From Sisyra terminalis (lineage: Eukaryota; Arthropoda; Insecta; Neuroptera; Sisyridae): 64,000 bases of DNA. Positions within the stretch are counted from its first letter, which is position 1. Each line of letters begins with the position of its first letter. The DNA is taken from positions 54,077,080 through 54,141,079 of the forward strand of contig OY292276.1 in NCBI GenBank assembly GCA_958496175.1, written 5' to 3'. Below the pieces are notes generated by a model that worked only from the letters and a program-made list of their open reading frames with translations, searched no databases and was not told the DNA's origin. The position numbers and the translations under genes were made by a program. Of the stretch, positions 1-11,810 are shown in pieces.

Positions 1-479
1 AGCTCAATCTAATTTTTTTACATGATTTTGGGGATGATAAAGCCTTTTTTATAAAAAACTGATAGCTGTATATAGCATAAAAAAATCGATCGAAAAAATA
101 AAAAAAATATTCGATGGTAAAATTGAACGATATGTCGAAAAACATGATAAATTAATAATGTCTTCCTCCTCTTTTTTCGATAGTAAAGATTCCTTTTATC
201 GTTCGATAGTTTGAAAAATTCTATTTAATTTTTGTTAAGTAAACTTATGGGGAAATACAATTTATATTGCAATTCTAAACCAAAGAATTCGAAATAAGAT
301 ATCAAAGAGGTCTAGGAAATGGTATGAATAGAAAGAGTTCTACAATTGCTGAACAAGAAAAAAATATAAGAAGAAATACAGAAGCTTTCATAGGTAAAAC
401 ATTTTCCATAAACAGAAGAAGAATACGGTTAAAAGTTGGAAATACAATTTTACCATTTTACATTTCATACCAAATAAAA
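1..479. other. AT-rich stretch, no gene recognised
   Basis: A 61-codon frame at 324-509 (+) has no recognisable domain and runs into the repeat that starts near 480. No splice-bounded exon, RNA gene or target duplication was seen here. Confidence 0.5.
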
Positions 480-640
480 AAAAATATTTATTTATTGAAT
501 TTAAATTGAAAATATTATATTTTTTGTGAATCAAGAAGCCTGATGAAGGTACGATACGTAACGAAACGTTGCTAATTGAATATTAAAAATATTAAATATA
601 AAAAACAATCTTAAACAACCTGAATTGTCTTCTTATTTAA
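480..640 (+). repeat. Fragment of a small repeat family with hammerhead-like motif
   Basis: This segment matches, in direct alignment, the reverse complement of the element at 35737-36012. The match runs from the shared A/T-rich lead-in at about 480-530, through the motif at 540-566, to the terminal arm at about 605-637. The motif reads CTGATGA (540-546), one extra A, a 6-bp stem with loop ATA (548-562), then GAAA (563-566). The stem has one G-A mismatch in this copy; the sister copy has a different mismatch, so the shared ancestor probably had a perfect stem. The left terminal arm present in the sister copy is missing or unrecognisable, so this copy looks truncated. Confidence 0.7.
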
Positions 641-1128
641 AAATTAACGTTAAAGAGCAATCGGTTAAAGAAATTTTAATAAAATAAATGTTTTCTGTTT
701 TTCACTCATTACTTTCTTTTCGCAAAAAATAATAGTTATTTAGTGTTTAATAAGTACCTATGTAGTACCTTTCATCAAAATATATTTTCAGACCAATTCA
801 TTTATTCAATATAGATTTCGGAATAAAAAATATTTTGTATTTTTTTTAAAGTTACTAAGTCCTTCTAATCATTAAATATCTTTAGTATCAATTTGAAATA
901 ACTAATAAGTAGATAAATGGCAATTGAATGATTATAGGTTTAAAAACGAAATTACTTTCCGGTACACCTAATATAAGTATATTGCCATACCACGGCTTGT
1001 TCTTCCTGCGTTTTACCGGTTTTTGAAGAATTTAAAGTCTCCGAATTTTGGCATAGTGCTTGGCAATGAAGTTGCTTTCCAGAAGATAAAGGTAATTTAA
1101 TTTTTAGCGATTGGTCAGAATTTCGATA
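641..1128. other. AT-rich stretch with a 60-bp dispersed repeat at 905-970
   Basis: About 60 bp at 905-970 (GATAAATGGCAATTGAATG and following bases, ending in ATTACTTTCCG) resemble 31840-31905, which lies inside the hAT element at 31527-32329. This piece is probably debris of the same family. Nothing else was recognised. Confidence 0.5.
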
Positions 1129-1998
1129 AATATATGCAGTGGCGTAGCTAGGTAACCAAAGGCCGTGGGGCAAATTAAAAAATGGGGCCCCACTGCTATG
1201 TAAACTGGTTAGGTTTTATCAAATAAAAATATGAAATATACAAATACTTTAAAAATGCTAAGCTACTTAAGCTCTTTTCTGTGCATTGCAGGGCAGGTAA
1301 TAAAAATATTAAACAGTAACAACATAAATTGCAATTAATACTTGGTGTAGGTTTGGCTAATAAAACGAAATAGAGAAGATTTAAGGGTTTATTATATAAA
1401 GGTCGGACCTACCAACTGACTAAATAACAATTATATTTACAATTTTTTCCTACCTTTAGTTTTCACAAAAGTATCAATGACTTCGTTTAAATCCACGCTT
1501 GATTCGGTTTTGTTTTTAATTGTTATTAGCGATAAGTGTCGGAGTCGAGTTTGGCCCATATTATTTTTTAAATATTTTTTTATTATTTTCAATTTGCTAA
1601 ATGACCTTTCAGGTGCTGCAGAAGTGACAGGAATTGTAAAGAATAATAACATTGCTGTAAATACTTCCATTAGGTCCCATTCTAGCACTCTATATTTGCT
1701 CATTATTTCCTTACATAGTTGGTGAACAGTCCATCCTTGAGTTAGTTGAGGTAAAACTAGGTGGTAAATATTAATAAATTGAAGTGAAAAACTATGACCT
1801 ATGATATCTGAATATTTGTGAATATTTCTTTATATAAAGTGGGGTTTCAACCTGTCATATTTATTTTGAAAATGGGAGAAATTTCCAAAAGTTCAGTTCG
1901 ATCGAGATTTCTGGTAAGGATTCGTGGGCCCCCTGAGCTTGAAGGCCCCGAGGCACTGCCCCGCCTAGCCTCTAGGTACCTACGCCACTGAATATATG
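1129..1998. mobile_element. hAT DNA transposon, 854 bp, perfect 8-bp target duplication
   Basis: The element occupies 1137-1990. Its left end reads CAGTGGCGTAGCTAGG. Its right end, reverse-complemented, reads CAGTGGCGTAGGTACC and then continues into the same GGCTAGG-type sequence. It is flanked by identical octamers AATATATG at 1129-1136 and 1991-1998. An 8-bp duplication with CAGTGGCG-type ends is diagnostic of the hAT superfamily. The inside keeps the C-terminal part of a transposase on the minus strand (see next entry). At 854 bp it is an internally deleted, non-autonomous copy. The perfect duplication implies a fairly recent insertion compared with most repeats in the window. Confidence 0.93.
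1437..1810 (-). pseudogene. hAT transposase C-terminal dimerisation region (remnant)
   Basis: An open minus-strand frame inside the hAT element above. The 88-codon part starting at the ATG at 1703 contains TIPVTSAAPERSFSKLKIIK, the hallmark of the hAT C-terminal dimerisation domain (small residues before ERSFS, then Leu/Ile-rich helices). The frame continues open upstream of that ATG to about 1810, so the ATG is not a real start. The catalytic core and the BED-type zinc finger of a full transposase (usually 500-800 residues) are absent. It is therefore a fragment left by internal deletion, similar to the zinc-finger MYM-type-1-like hAT proteins. Recognition rests on the ERSFS block; the subfamily is uncertain. 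Confidence 0.88.
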
Positions 1999-4566
1999 CC
2001 TTGCATAGTACCTATGTATATTCAATCGAATGATTTTCACAACCCTTGATGATTTACTTAACATATTAACATATAATCGTAGTTTTAATTTAGTGTTTCC
2101 AAAGAAAATAGGTACAAATCATTTGGCAGATACAGAGTAAAATTTGATGAACCATAATGTTTGTTATTTTTGCAAGATTGAAAATTGCAGATATTATACA
2201 ATAACATTGGAATAAATACTTTTTTTTCAAGAAAAATATGTTTTTTTGGCCTATATTTTATATCAAAAGTCAATTGCTATTTAAAAGAATATAAGGGGTA
2301 GAAGGGGGGAAACAAAATGAAAAATACTTTGTTGAATTTAAACAAAGGTAATTAGAAAGAAATAATCTGATTTTTTTAGTTTTCTTTCATTTCTTTCGTT
2401 AAAATAAAGTTTTATGTTCAGAGACTCTAATGCATGGTAAGACAACAAACCCTCAAATAAACCCGTAAACTATTCCACTATTTCAATGGTTTTAAACACT
2501 AATAACATCTGATTTTTGAAAAATAAAATAAAAGAACAACAGAGAAACTATTGAATTTTAATTATTTTTTATAATTTTTGAATTTGACAGTCTATTTTTC
2601 GTTCAATAAATAAAAGGGATGCAACTGAATTTCAAGAAACGCCTTGGAAATGTTAGAAAATAACATTTTTAATCAAACTTGTTTTATCCAAATTATTTAA
2701 AATTGCCATGTCATATTACAAAGATAACCAAAAAAAAGATAAGTTCATCTAAAATTTCAATGAATTCAATATCTCAAAGCTTTTGTCTCCGTATATCAAT
2801 TCTATAACAGTTTTGGACATAATAGATATAATATATCACTTTAAAATTGCCGTCAGCGTTAATTTAAGACGTTTTCAACAACCGGAAATCAAATCTACGA
2901 TCGTTTCAATTGAACAATTACAAGAAATGGATTTATATAAATTTAAGAATATCAAATCATATTAGGTTGGTTGAGCGTTAAAACGAGGAGCTTAAGGCGT
3001 GTTTTGGTCGGAAAAAATCGATGCATCATCGATATATTTTTAAAAAAAAAAACAATAAAAAAAGACAACTTTGATACGATGACGCGTTTCAATAGCCGTG
3101 AATTATGTGCAATCGATACCCAACAATAATAATTGGCGCCCACGAAATCAATAATTCAAAATTGTAATTATATGATGCGAGAGAAAAACGCCAAATGCTA
3201 TAGTACAATGCAATGTTACGTTTTGGAGTTGGTTTCATCTTTCTCGGACTCTTTGTTACTATTTGACTTTGTTGGCATGTCAAAGCAGTGTATCGTGTGT
3301 ATCATATCGTGGCTATTGTTGGATAAAAAAGAGACACAAAAAAAATGTTTGGAAAGATCAAAACCCACGTGGATGGCTATAATGAGAGATTATTTAAACA
3401 TTCATTTGTTGTCGGATGGTGGCGTAAATCATTTGGTTTTGTGGCGATGGAAGGCGAGATGGGTCGCGCATTTTCAGCTCAATTATGTCTAATTATGTCG
3501 AGTTTTAATTAGTGTTGGATTTCATTCAGAAACAATAAATAAAGTTTGATTTCAATGAAAGAGTTTCGCCTTCGACTGTCTTAAATATACGTTGGGAATG
3601 TTTCTCAGATGTGGTAAAGAAAAGAAAGACTTTCAGAAAAATTCAAAATAACGAATCAAGATTTATATTACTGTGCTTTAGAAATTTAACTTTCTTTACG
3701 GAAAATACCATATTGCAAAGAAAAAATTAAATGTAATATACGGGAATTATGCTTGAGTTAGTCAACGAAGTTTACGTGGATGTGAACATTAATAAGATTA
3801 ATGAAAAAAGGAACAGTTTTATCCAGGATTGGGGTGTCAAAGTTGAAGTTAAAATCCTTAAAATTTTTACTAGCTTCAGTATAATGTTTAACCCAAGAGA
3901 GTGAATTCATAAAAAATACTTTTTTGGAACCTCTTATATTTGACGTTATCTGATAATATCCTATGACCAAAGAAATAAACTTCAAAGTTATAGCAATTTA
4001 AACCGAAACTGAATCCGGAATTGGAGTTAAAGTTAATCATAGGTTCCGAAGTTGAAGCTGGGGATTTAGTTTAAAAACGCAGAAATATCGACTACCTCCA
4101 GGGCATTTATACACACTTGAATTTGACTAGGAAAACCAATTTATAATTTTATAACTCCCACCCCCTTACATATAACCAGTGTAGCTCCTTATGTAACCTA
4201 TGTAAAAATCTTTTTTATATTCCAAAGACATCGATAAACCCTTGATCTTCGAATATCCCTTGGAATCCAAAGTCATTGTTGATCAACTAGTCAGACAATG
4301 AGTGATTAAAAGAAACATAAATAAAACTAAAAATTATTAAGGAAGAGTTCAAATATTACGGGACGTTTTTTTGCAATTTTTTTTTTGGTCCCCTGTCCCA
4401 CCGTAACTACTCGTAACGATTTGGTACTCCCAACCCGTGCATAATGTGTTACATAATATTATTGACATGTTTAAACATTTATAATAAATAAGGATCGAAA
4501 TGTTTTATCAGCTAATTATCTTTTATATTTATAATTAGACATCGGATTATGTTAACTATTGAAATA
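1999..4566. other. AT-rich stretch, no gene recognised
   Basis: Small frames occur, the largest 119 codons at 3133-3492 (+), but none shows a domain, biased composition or splice context that supports coding. The start TTAGGTTGGTTGAGC at about 2964 resembles mariner ends, but no matching inverted end or transposase was found. Confidence 0.4.
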
Positions 4567-4800
4567 TAGTATAATCTCACTAATCCGGCATTTCGATAGA
4601 TCGGCACGTCCAATAATCCGGCACCCTCCACTCACGCCTCCCTCGCTCCTCTATACCAGTGCATACATTTATTCCCAATATGAAATGCTTTATCTTATTC
4701 TTTACCTATGACTTTTCACTCTAATCCAGTAATCCTAATAGTACAATAATCCGGCATCTTCCAGTTTTTAATAGTGCCGCATTAGTGAGATTATACTTGA
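4565..4800. mobile_element. pogo/Tigger-like MITE, copy 1 (~232 bp)
   Basis: Terminal inverted repeats run from about 4567 (AGTATAATCTCACTAATCC) to about 4798 (reverse complement AGTATAATCTCACTAATGC). The element aligns along its whole length with 57620-57855, including the inner AATAATCCGGCA blocks. The ends resemble the pogo/Tigger consensus CAGTATAATC, which inserts at TA. Here the terminal C and the right TA have mutated, so this is the older copy. No coding sequence is present. Confidence 0.8.
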
Positions 4801-6889
4801 CTAAAATATGCATACAAATATGCACTAAAAAAGGGCGAAATATGCACAATCAAAAAACCGAAATTCAGGAATATTTCTAGTATCTCAATTGCATCGAGTA
4901 TATTGCTGAAATGTGTTGTAATAAGAGCAATATTTTTATTTATTAAAGGATCCTCAAATACCAGCTGGCATAAATTGGTTGCAATGACATCTGATATTTC
5001 AAAATTTCTAACTAATTTGTATGACATCGAAATTCTCAGCATAAAACATTACAGCTTTCTACTAAGTTCCCCACCGTGTTACTATTGGTTCTGGGGGTAG
5101 TGCTACGTTTGGTAGTTACTCTTTGTAAGCTTGTACTAACGATGGTACTTATAAAAAAATATTTATAGAAGAAATCAATTAATTGATTATCCCGAAATTG
5201 TTTTTAATCTTTTCCACAATTCGATGTAATCCATGAGCTAGACAGGTGATGTGAAGCAATTTTGGGTAGAATACGTAAGCTTTACGTGAGGCGGACGTGT
5301 CGACGGTATAATACAATAAGCCTTACATGTATAACTACTGAAATAAGCACTGTCAAAAAAAATATCAAAATATGCAATAAGAATTATATGTCTGCATATG
5401 CAAACATGCAAACGCATATAATCCAATGTTTATTTATAATAGACAGTTCAGTGTAAACACTGGAGTTGGGCGATATGTCGGCAGCGCTTTTCACATGATG
5501 GCGGTAGATTATACCAACTACTTTCATAGTAAAAGCACGAAATTTATTTTTTTACATAAAAAATTTATAAAAACTTAAATAAAATTTATAACGCTACGTA
5601 ACAGCATATTCATACCCTATCTTTAGTAAATATAATACACAATAACGTTTGATTAAAATGTAACGTAATACTAGAACGATCCCTAAGCTCTAGCTCATTG
5701 AACTAAAGCTAAGCGTTAATTATTGAACCTGAAACTGTTTCTGAGATTAAATGCTAAGAGGAGTAAAAAGAAAAGGGTATTGAAAGCTCATTTCAGACAA
5801 GAATAGTGAAATGAGGGACGAGAAAGAAAAAAGATTTCAGTGCGGAAATTAGCAACAATGACGCCTAATACTTAGTAGTTTTTATTGTCTGATTATAACC
5901 CTCATTCCATATGTTTTGAATTTCAATTTACATGCCAAAAATTCTGCGAAAACAAAAATCTTTGACTTTAAGCTTTGCCAAGGTTGAACTAGAACACTGG
6001 TTCCAAATACAGTCCAAGTTGTTGAGGTATGTGCAAATTTTTTGGATCTCAAACCGGTACCATCAAATAAGAATTTAAGAACAAAGAGTCTGAGGATATA
6101 AATATGGTTAATCGGCCTAGAAATATATTTTAGTGATATAATGTATGTGCTAATTAAATTCTAAATCTTCATTCATTTTTGGTGAAAGAAGAAAATATTT
6201 ATTCTATTAAAAGATGAAATTAAATCGTCAGCTAAGAGTGTAATCCTGCTATCTACATTAGACTAAATTATACAGGGAACAACGAAAACACTGTAAAAAT
6301 TGAAGCAATTCTAATCGAAAAAATATCGTTTAAAGATTGAATGGTCCTGGCCTTAATAGATTGTTTATAATTTTGAAATATTTAATAACCTTCTGTTAAC
6401 TACTTTTTTAATATGAGCTGTTTTTTTATCTAAATATTTAATACTGAATTGCACATAGCAGGTCTTTATATAAGCTAAATTAATGAAATAATATCTGAAG
6501 TTTAGTTAGAGTATTATATTAATTAAATAAATAGGCTCATATCCTTTGTAGAGCCATCAAATCTGGCAACGTTATATTTTCTACTTTATTTTTTATTCTT
6601 TTCGCGATTTTTTTTATTAAGTCAATTCTAATATGATACAGTTTTCTTTTTCTTGTCTAAATTTTCATTTGGGGCCGATTTATTTGGGAATTAATTTAAA
6701 AACAAAGTAGAGAACGCAACGTTGTCTAATTAAACGGTTCTAAATGGAACATAAGCCAAATATAACATAATTTCAATCCCATAAAGCATTAATAAATTAG
6801 ACAAAATAATTTTAATATAATCGTCGCTTAAAAGACCACTCTGGTTATAAATATTTTTTTGTTGATTGTACGGCAATATTGAAATACTA
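4801..6889. other. AT-rich stretch, no feature recognised
   Basis: Only short frames occur, with no domains. No inverted-repeat pair, splice-bounded exon or RNA gene was seen. Confidence 0.4.
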
Positions 6890-7560
6890 TCATCGGTATC
6901 GAATTGTATAATCTATAAAGCTCTTTATGATCGTTTTTAAAAGGCTTTGAACGACTAGGTTCGGTTAAATTTTTCCCGAATTTCTAGATTTTCCAATTGG
7001 AAACGATCCTACCGATTCCTATAGTATTTTAAAACATAATCCTACGTACTCTTATCAGTGAACCATCAACTTCTAAGTAGTAATATAAACTTTAGAGTCC
7101 TTCTTGACTCACTTTACGGAGTAGTTTTTCTTTTAATTGGTAAACAGGCTACCAAATTATTGACTAACTTTTTTTTGTCCTCATGTTAATTTCCCAAAAT
7201 CTTGAACAATATTTTGTTGTATTTCTTCATTAACAAAAGTGCATTTCAGAAATTTTGTATTCTTAAATTTACGCCTGACTTTCATAACACGGGACTGCTT
7301 ATGATTTTCAAAATTTCAGGCTCCACCTTCTTTCTTTCGTTCATAAAACATTTTCCCTTACTTTCTATTTTTTTCTTATAGCAAACTACTCAAATTCCTT
7401 TACTATCACTAGGTTTTTTCGATTTATAAACTTTGTTGATAATTCTTCAGGTATATCGCTATCTGTACCTGTGTCATGTGGAACCAAACTTCAAGTTTGT
7501 ATTTCTTCATGGTTGGATATTAATGGAGAAGTTGTTGTAAAGATATGTTTACTGATGCAT
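6890..7560 (-). pseudogene. Decayed reading frame, unnamed repeat-encoded family (uncertain)
   Basis: Read on the minus strand, frames broken by several stops and shifts give protein-like stretches. One near 7470-7540 contains DTGTDSDIPEELSTKF. One near 7000-7100 contains YYLEVDGSLIRV followed by a possible MF.NTIGI. The second resembles a conserved block (YY-VNG-RI-VC-MF-NTLGI) that I associate with a widespread insect uncharacterised protein family carried by repeats. The name and function of that family are unknown to me. No ends or target duplication were found. The coding interpretation is an inference from composition and weak motif similarity. Confidence 0.35.
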
Positions 7561-8229
7561 TGATCTATATAATGACTTATTTAAAAAAACACAACTATTG
7601 TTGTAATAGACAGAAAGAAAATTGACATTGTCAAACCCAGTTAAGCTCAATTCCCGAAAATAAATCATTTCAATATTAATTCATACTTACTATTGATTGA
7701 TTTATTTCTATTTTTGCTACAAATAACACTTATTTACGACAAACGATTGCAAAAAAGTTAACGACTACAATATCTTAATACAAAAAGGAGCACTAATAAG
7801 GAGATAGCAGCTTTTTACTTTAAGATTTTAAATGATTTAAAATAACAACGTAACGTTTTGTTAAATAAATCATATTTTGTATTTTGATATCAAGTTAGTT
7901 GTTTATCGTCGTTAATGCAGGTTTTTCTCTCTTTCTAATGATACCAAAAAACTATTTTAGGCCAAAAGCATAGATGGCAGTTTTACACTCTAAGCCGACG
8001 AAATGTAAATTTAAAATAAATAATTTAGAAAAATCGCTGTGTTAAGGTTATTTTAACATTTCCTTAAATTCAAACTTTTGGAATGTAATAGATGTGCCTG
8101 ACAGATTTTGTAACTAAACAAATATTCCTATTAACTATCTGTTGCCAAATTATTTCTTATTATATAGCTTTATTTTTATATATTACTTATATATTAATGT
8201 TTCACATTATTTTTAGCATTGATATATTG
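7561..8229. other. AT-rich stretch, nothing recognised
   Basis: No frame longer than about 60 codons, no repeat pair and no splice-bounded exon was recognised. Confidence 0.4.
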
Positions 8230-8345
8230 TTATTATAGATTATTATTATTATTCTTATTGCTACTGTTAATTGTTTTTATGATTGTTGTTATTGCTATAA
8301 GAATTACTTTTATTGTTATTGTTGCTATTGATTGTTAAAAATATT
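8230..8345. repeat. Imperfect TTA/TTG trinucleotide microsatellite
   Basis: A run of ATT, TTG and TTA triplets with interruptions. It is immediately followed at 8346-8472 by a segment ending in an A-rich tail (AATAAAAAAATTAAAAAAAT), so the two may be the 3' end of an old retroelement. That link is inference. Confidence 0.6.
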
Positions 8346-8472
8346 TGTACTTATACAGCACTAATCTACTGGGACTAGTGCTTACATGTGATTGTGTATG
8401 GGTTGAATGCACTTATTGCAACCCTATGCAGATTGTGCAATTTATTTGAAAATAAAAAAATTAAAAAAATTC

Positions 8473-9629
8473 AAACTTTAGATATTTAGATAAAAATTTC
8501 TTAGTTGTAAATATTCGAAATTCCACGTTTCAAATGACGGAATATTTTATTGAAACATTTTACATTTCAATCAAGGATAATATTAAGCTAAAAAAGAGCC
8601 CTTAATGAATTGAAACATTGAAACAATTGACAAAAAAAAAATCTATCGTCGTTTGTTTCAACTTTTCTAAGCCAATTTCCAAGGCTTTCTTCGATCTTGG
8701 CGGCATTTTTTTTTTTTGCTTATTTCGCTCACCGTATTGTTATTGGCGAATGGAAACTTGCTGTTGGAATCGACAAAAAAAATAATAATGTCTTTTGATA
8801 TTTATGTTGAGAAGTTGTCTTGATTGCGTGCACTTATAAGGTCGCTCGTTTTAAATGCGACAGCAGCGCGTTGTGTCCAGATATTCTGCATTAATTGCCC
8901 CAGTTAGTTCCACAATCCAATCCAATCCAATATTCAACAAAATTTTCCCCCTGTTCCCTCAACTTGTATTTGCAAAGAAACTGAATTTTTATTAGATATT
9001 GATATATGTACAGTTTTTTGTTGTTTTGAGTGAGCGATTGAAGGAATTTAAAGTCGAAGTACAAAATATAATGAAAAACATATGCCGAGTTGTGATTTAT
9101 ATTCGATTAAATCGTTTTGAATTTATTGAGACTTGATGTTAGTTAAATGTGGGTTAAATAGGCGCATTTGAGAAACATATTACATGAAAATCGATCAATT
9201 GACAACAACAGCGTCGCAGTCAAGCAAACCACTTCTGGTCGTGTATTACCTATGCCTACAACAAAAATTATGTCGTACAACACATAGAGTTATTAGGCGA
9301 AATCTTGTATCAATTTTTCATTTAATAATTTATATATCTCCGTGCAAATATAAAGCTAATAAAACGGTATCATATGTTGGGTTTCGTGTTTTCAGTATTT
9401 GTTCGCGTGTGATTTTACAAGCGTTGTACCAAGTAGCATTACCGAATGTAAACTGTCTCAGAAATAAAATGTGGCGTAACAATTGCGTGGCAAATATAAG
9501 AAATTATATCCAGTTTGTTTCAGGTTCATTTTTTTCCTCAATGAACTGAAAATATCAAAAAGCTCAATGCAAACGAAGTTTAAAATAAGATGCTACCTAT
9601 TTTGATCAACTTTTGATAATACACTAGAT
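8473..9629. other. Single-copy-looking DNA, slightly GC-richer; no gene supported
   Basis: The part at 8820-9550 has more CpG and GC than its surroundings and contains a 121-codon frame at 9184-9549 (+). That frame has no recognisable domain. The segment could be regulatory DNA or an exon of an unrecognised gene. Confidence 0.3.
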
Positions 9630-10019
9630 CCCTCAATTTCCACGTGGGACATGGAAATATTTTGGTGGGTCATGGCAGAACGTGTACCCTTTGGCTGATT
9701 ATGGGATAATTTGATAATGAGTAATAACAGTGAATTATTTTTCATTCATTTCCGAATGTTTCATTCAAATATCTGCTATTTCTGTATTTCAGTTCTCTAT
9801 TATATGTTTGGAAACTTGATTTATTTAACTGCTCTATCATTTTTTATTTTTCTTTTCAAGGATGACTTATTCTTTGAAAGCTTTTTTAGGTACCAATTTA
9901 ATGACTTTTTAAGCTTCCTTCAGGTGAATTACCGTAAAATTTTGAATAACAAGATTTAAATATCACGTAGGGGGTACCAGGACATGGTCCAAAGTCGGTT
10001 GGAAACCACTGCATTAGAT
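9622..10019. mobile_element. Short hAT-type element, 382 bp
   Basis: The right end, reverse-complemented, reads CAGTGGTTTCCAACCGAC, a typical hAT terminus. The left end, CCCTCAATTTCCACG, is a degraded match. The flanking octamers are CACTAGAT (9622-9629) and CATTAGAT (10012-10019), identical at 7 of 8 positions. The inner frame at 9711-9959 has no recognisable domain. Assignment rests on the right terminus plus the octamers. Confidence 0.6.
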
Positions 10020-10142
10020 AAATAAAACACTAGAACAGGTTGACCAATTAAAGTACTTGGAATGTTGAATTAAGAGTAAGCTAGATCTTGACCCAGCGAT
10101 TAAATCAAGAGAAAAACCTGTAATTTCCTATTTTCCTATATC

Positions 10143-10160
10143 AGCGGTCGCCAAAATAGT
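10143..10160. mobile_element. Isolated hAT-like terminus (one end only)
   Basis: CAGCGGTCGCCAAAATAG at 10143 has the form of a hAT end (compare CAGCGGTCGGGGAACC at 13925). The element continues rightwards, but the partner end was not found. It may have been deleted or displaced by the retroelement debris from 10440 on. Confidence 0.45.
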
Positions 10161-10439
10161 GGCCCGCAAGAAAATTTCGCTGGTCTGCAGAGAAATATGG
10201 ATTACGCTTATTATAATACAGAATGATCCCAAAATAACGAAAGAGTTTTTAACTTCTCATAACTCTTTTAATGATGGACTTTATTTTTTCTTTTCTTCAA
10301 AAGTAACACTCGATGGATGTGAAAATTTACCATGGAAAAATACAGCACGTTATAATGCATCAAAATCGTTCAATTTTACGTTGAGAACCAACATTCAATT
10401 TTAAGAACGCATCGAGCATATCATCGGTATTTTAACATT

Positions 10440-10690
10440 CGAGATGCAAGCAAAACTGCATGTTTTGAGCTGCTAAAAATCTTAGAGTGGTATTGCGGCA
10501 TGAATTGCACTGTGTTAAATGCACTGAAACACCCGGAAGAGGTGCATAATATTATAATAGAGGGTATGATAGAAGAAAAGAAAACCGCGGACGTCCACGA
10601 AACTCTTATATAGGAAAAATTAAGTAATGCAAAAGTCAAAACCTTTAAGGAACATAATGACAAAGTGAACAAGTGGTTAAAAAGAAAAAT
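10440..10690 (+). pseudogene. Non-LTR endonuclease/reverse transcriptase C-terminal remnant
   Basis: Plus-strand translation gives HPEEVHNIIIEGMIEEK. After a frameshift it continues as NRGRPRNSYIGKIK. This is the order seen at the C-terminus of many insect endonuclease/reverse-transcriptase proteins: an IIEGKIEGKR block, then a GRPR block, then a short helix. Only the last ~80 residues are represented, with a frameshift and an in-frame stop. The same type of sequence occurs at 11440-11810 on the same strand, with a mariner remnant between them. Confidence 0.6.
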
Positions 10691-10699
10691 TTAGGTTGT

Positions 10700-11215
10700 A
10701 AACCAATCTTGGGGTTGAAAAAAGGCATAGGTTGGGGTGGAGTAACATCACAAGACAATCAAACCGTTTTTTTTTTCTATAATAATAATGGTAATGCAGT
10801 GATCATAAATGGAAACCAATAAAGGGCTATACTTTAGAATTTTGTAAGACCTTTTATTAAATATGGATCAGGAATGTGATTCCAGCAAAATAGAGCTACC
10901 TGTCATACAGCTGAAGTCACTTGGGAAGTTGTTAGGGCTATTTTTGGTGACCGAATATTCTTTATAAGATGTAACGTGGATTATCCATCGCGATTTTCGG
11001 ACCTCGCGACCCCTAATTTCTTTTTATGGGAATAATTGGAAGGGAAAGTTTTCACAATTTGAGGAAAGTATTCGTCTCGAAATTAGGACAAAAAATCCAA
11101 AAACGTTAAGCGGTGTAATGAACTATGCCATCGAAAAAGATTATTTGTGTGAAGTGGAAAATAGAAGACATTTAAAAGATATTATAATTCACAATAAGTA
11201 TAAAAAAACCTTAAG
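10700..11215 (+). pseudogene. mariner/IS630-type transposase remnant
   Basis: The translation follows the C-terminal half of a mariner-like transposase. It has NGNAVIINGNQ near 10785, QQNRATCHTAEV at 10883-10918 where the family has QQDGATCHTA, then DLATPNFFLW near 11005-11030 where the family has DLTPLDFFLWG. Both catalytic aspartates in these two blocks are Asn here. In-frame stops and frameshifts follow (one stop directly after FFLWE), and the tail still resembles the final helices. The protein cannot be active. The N-terminal helix-turn-helix and the terminal inverted repeats were not identified. Confidence 0.82.
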
Positions 11216-11439
11216 ATTTATTCTTTGTTTTGTGCTAAAAATTAATACAAAAAATTAAACACCAAACAATTAGTGACTGATTAAATTCTTTACAAGACTT
11301 TTGGGCCATTCTGCAAATTTAACATTTAAAAAATCCTATTAGTGGTTTGCAGGATTTAAAGTATAAATTTAGAGGCCATTGAGGTCCAAAAGTTTGGTGA
11401 TCTGGATCTGCGAGTGGAACTGCTAAAATGCTGAAGCTA

Positions 11440-11810
11440 ATGCTTGGTTCACGCCTTTATAGGATGCTGAAATGTGGACTCTAAAATATCATTAACTAAT
11501 GAGATAAAGGCATACTTTCGAGAAGTGAGCTTTTCATAGATTTTTCAAATTCCTTTAAACTGTATACATTCCTCATATACCAAATGAAGAAATCCTACGT
11601 TTAAGATGAACAGAATATGCGAGTATTATCACAAATTTGCAAATGCTTTCATGGGTTATGTGCTGAGGAACGACCAATATCGATATGTGAAGCGCATTAT
11701 AGAAGGAAATATCGAAGGAAAACGAGAAAAAGAAAAAGAAAATAATAGATAATGACCTCATAAAAACCGTAGACGAATGACTAGCTTTTGACAATGTAAT
11801 TATTGCCATC
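11440..11810 (+). pseudogene. Non-LTR endonuclease/reverse transcriptase C-terminal remnant
   Basis: Fragments in shifting frames include EMWTLKYH, IPNEEILRL and GYVLRNDQYRYVKRIIEGN, followed by a charged EGKREKEKE run. This is the family order (YGCEAWTL, then NEEVLRRM, then GHVMRNDKY..LQLIIEGKIEGKR). Stops and at least two frameshifts break it. Together with 10440-10690 it may represent one family, or one element split by the mariner insertion. Confidence 0.7.

Noticed and set aside
3133..3492. 119-codon plus-strand frame
   Set aside because: No domain, no splice context, and an overlapping open frame on the other strand; composition looks like chance.
2964..3540. Possible mariner element starting TTAGGTTGG
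   Set aside because: No matching inverted end, TA target pair or transposase motif.
9184..9549. 121-codon plus-strand frame
   Set aside because: No recognisable family; amino acid order looks random and the frame crosses no splice-like boundary.
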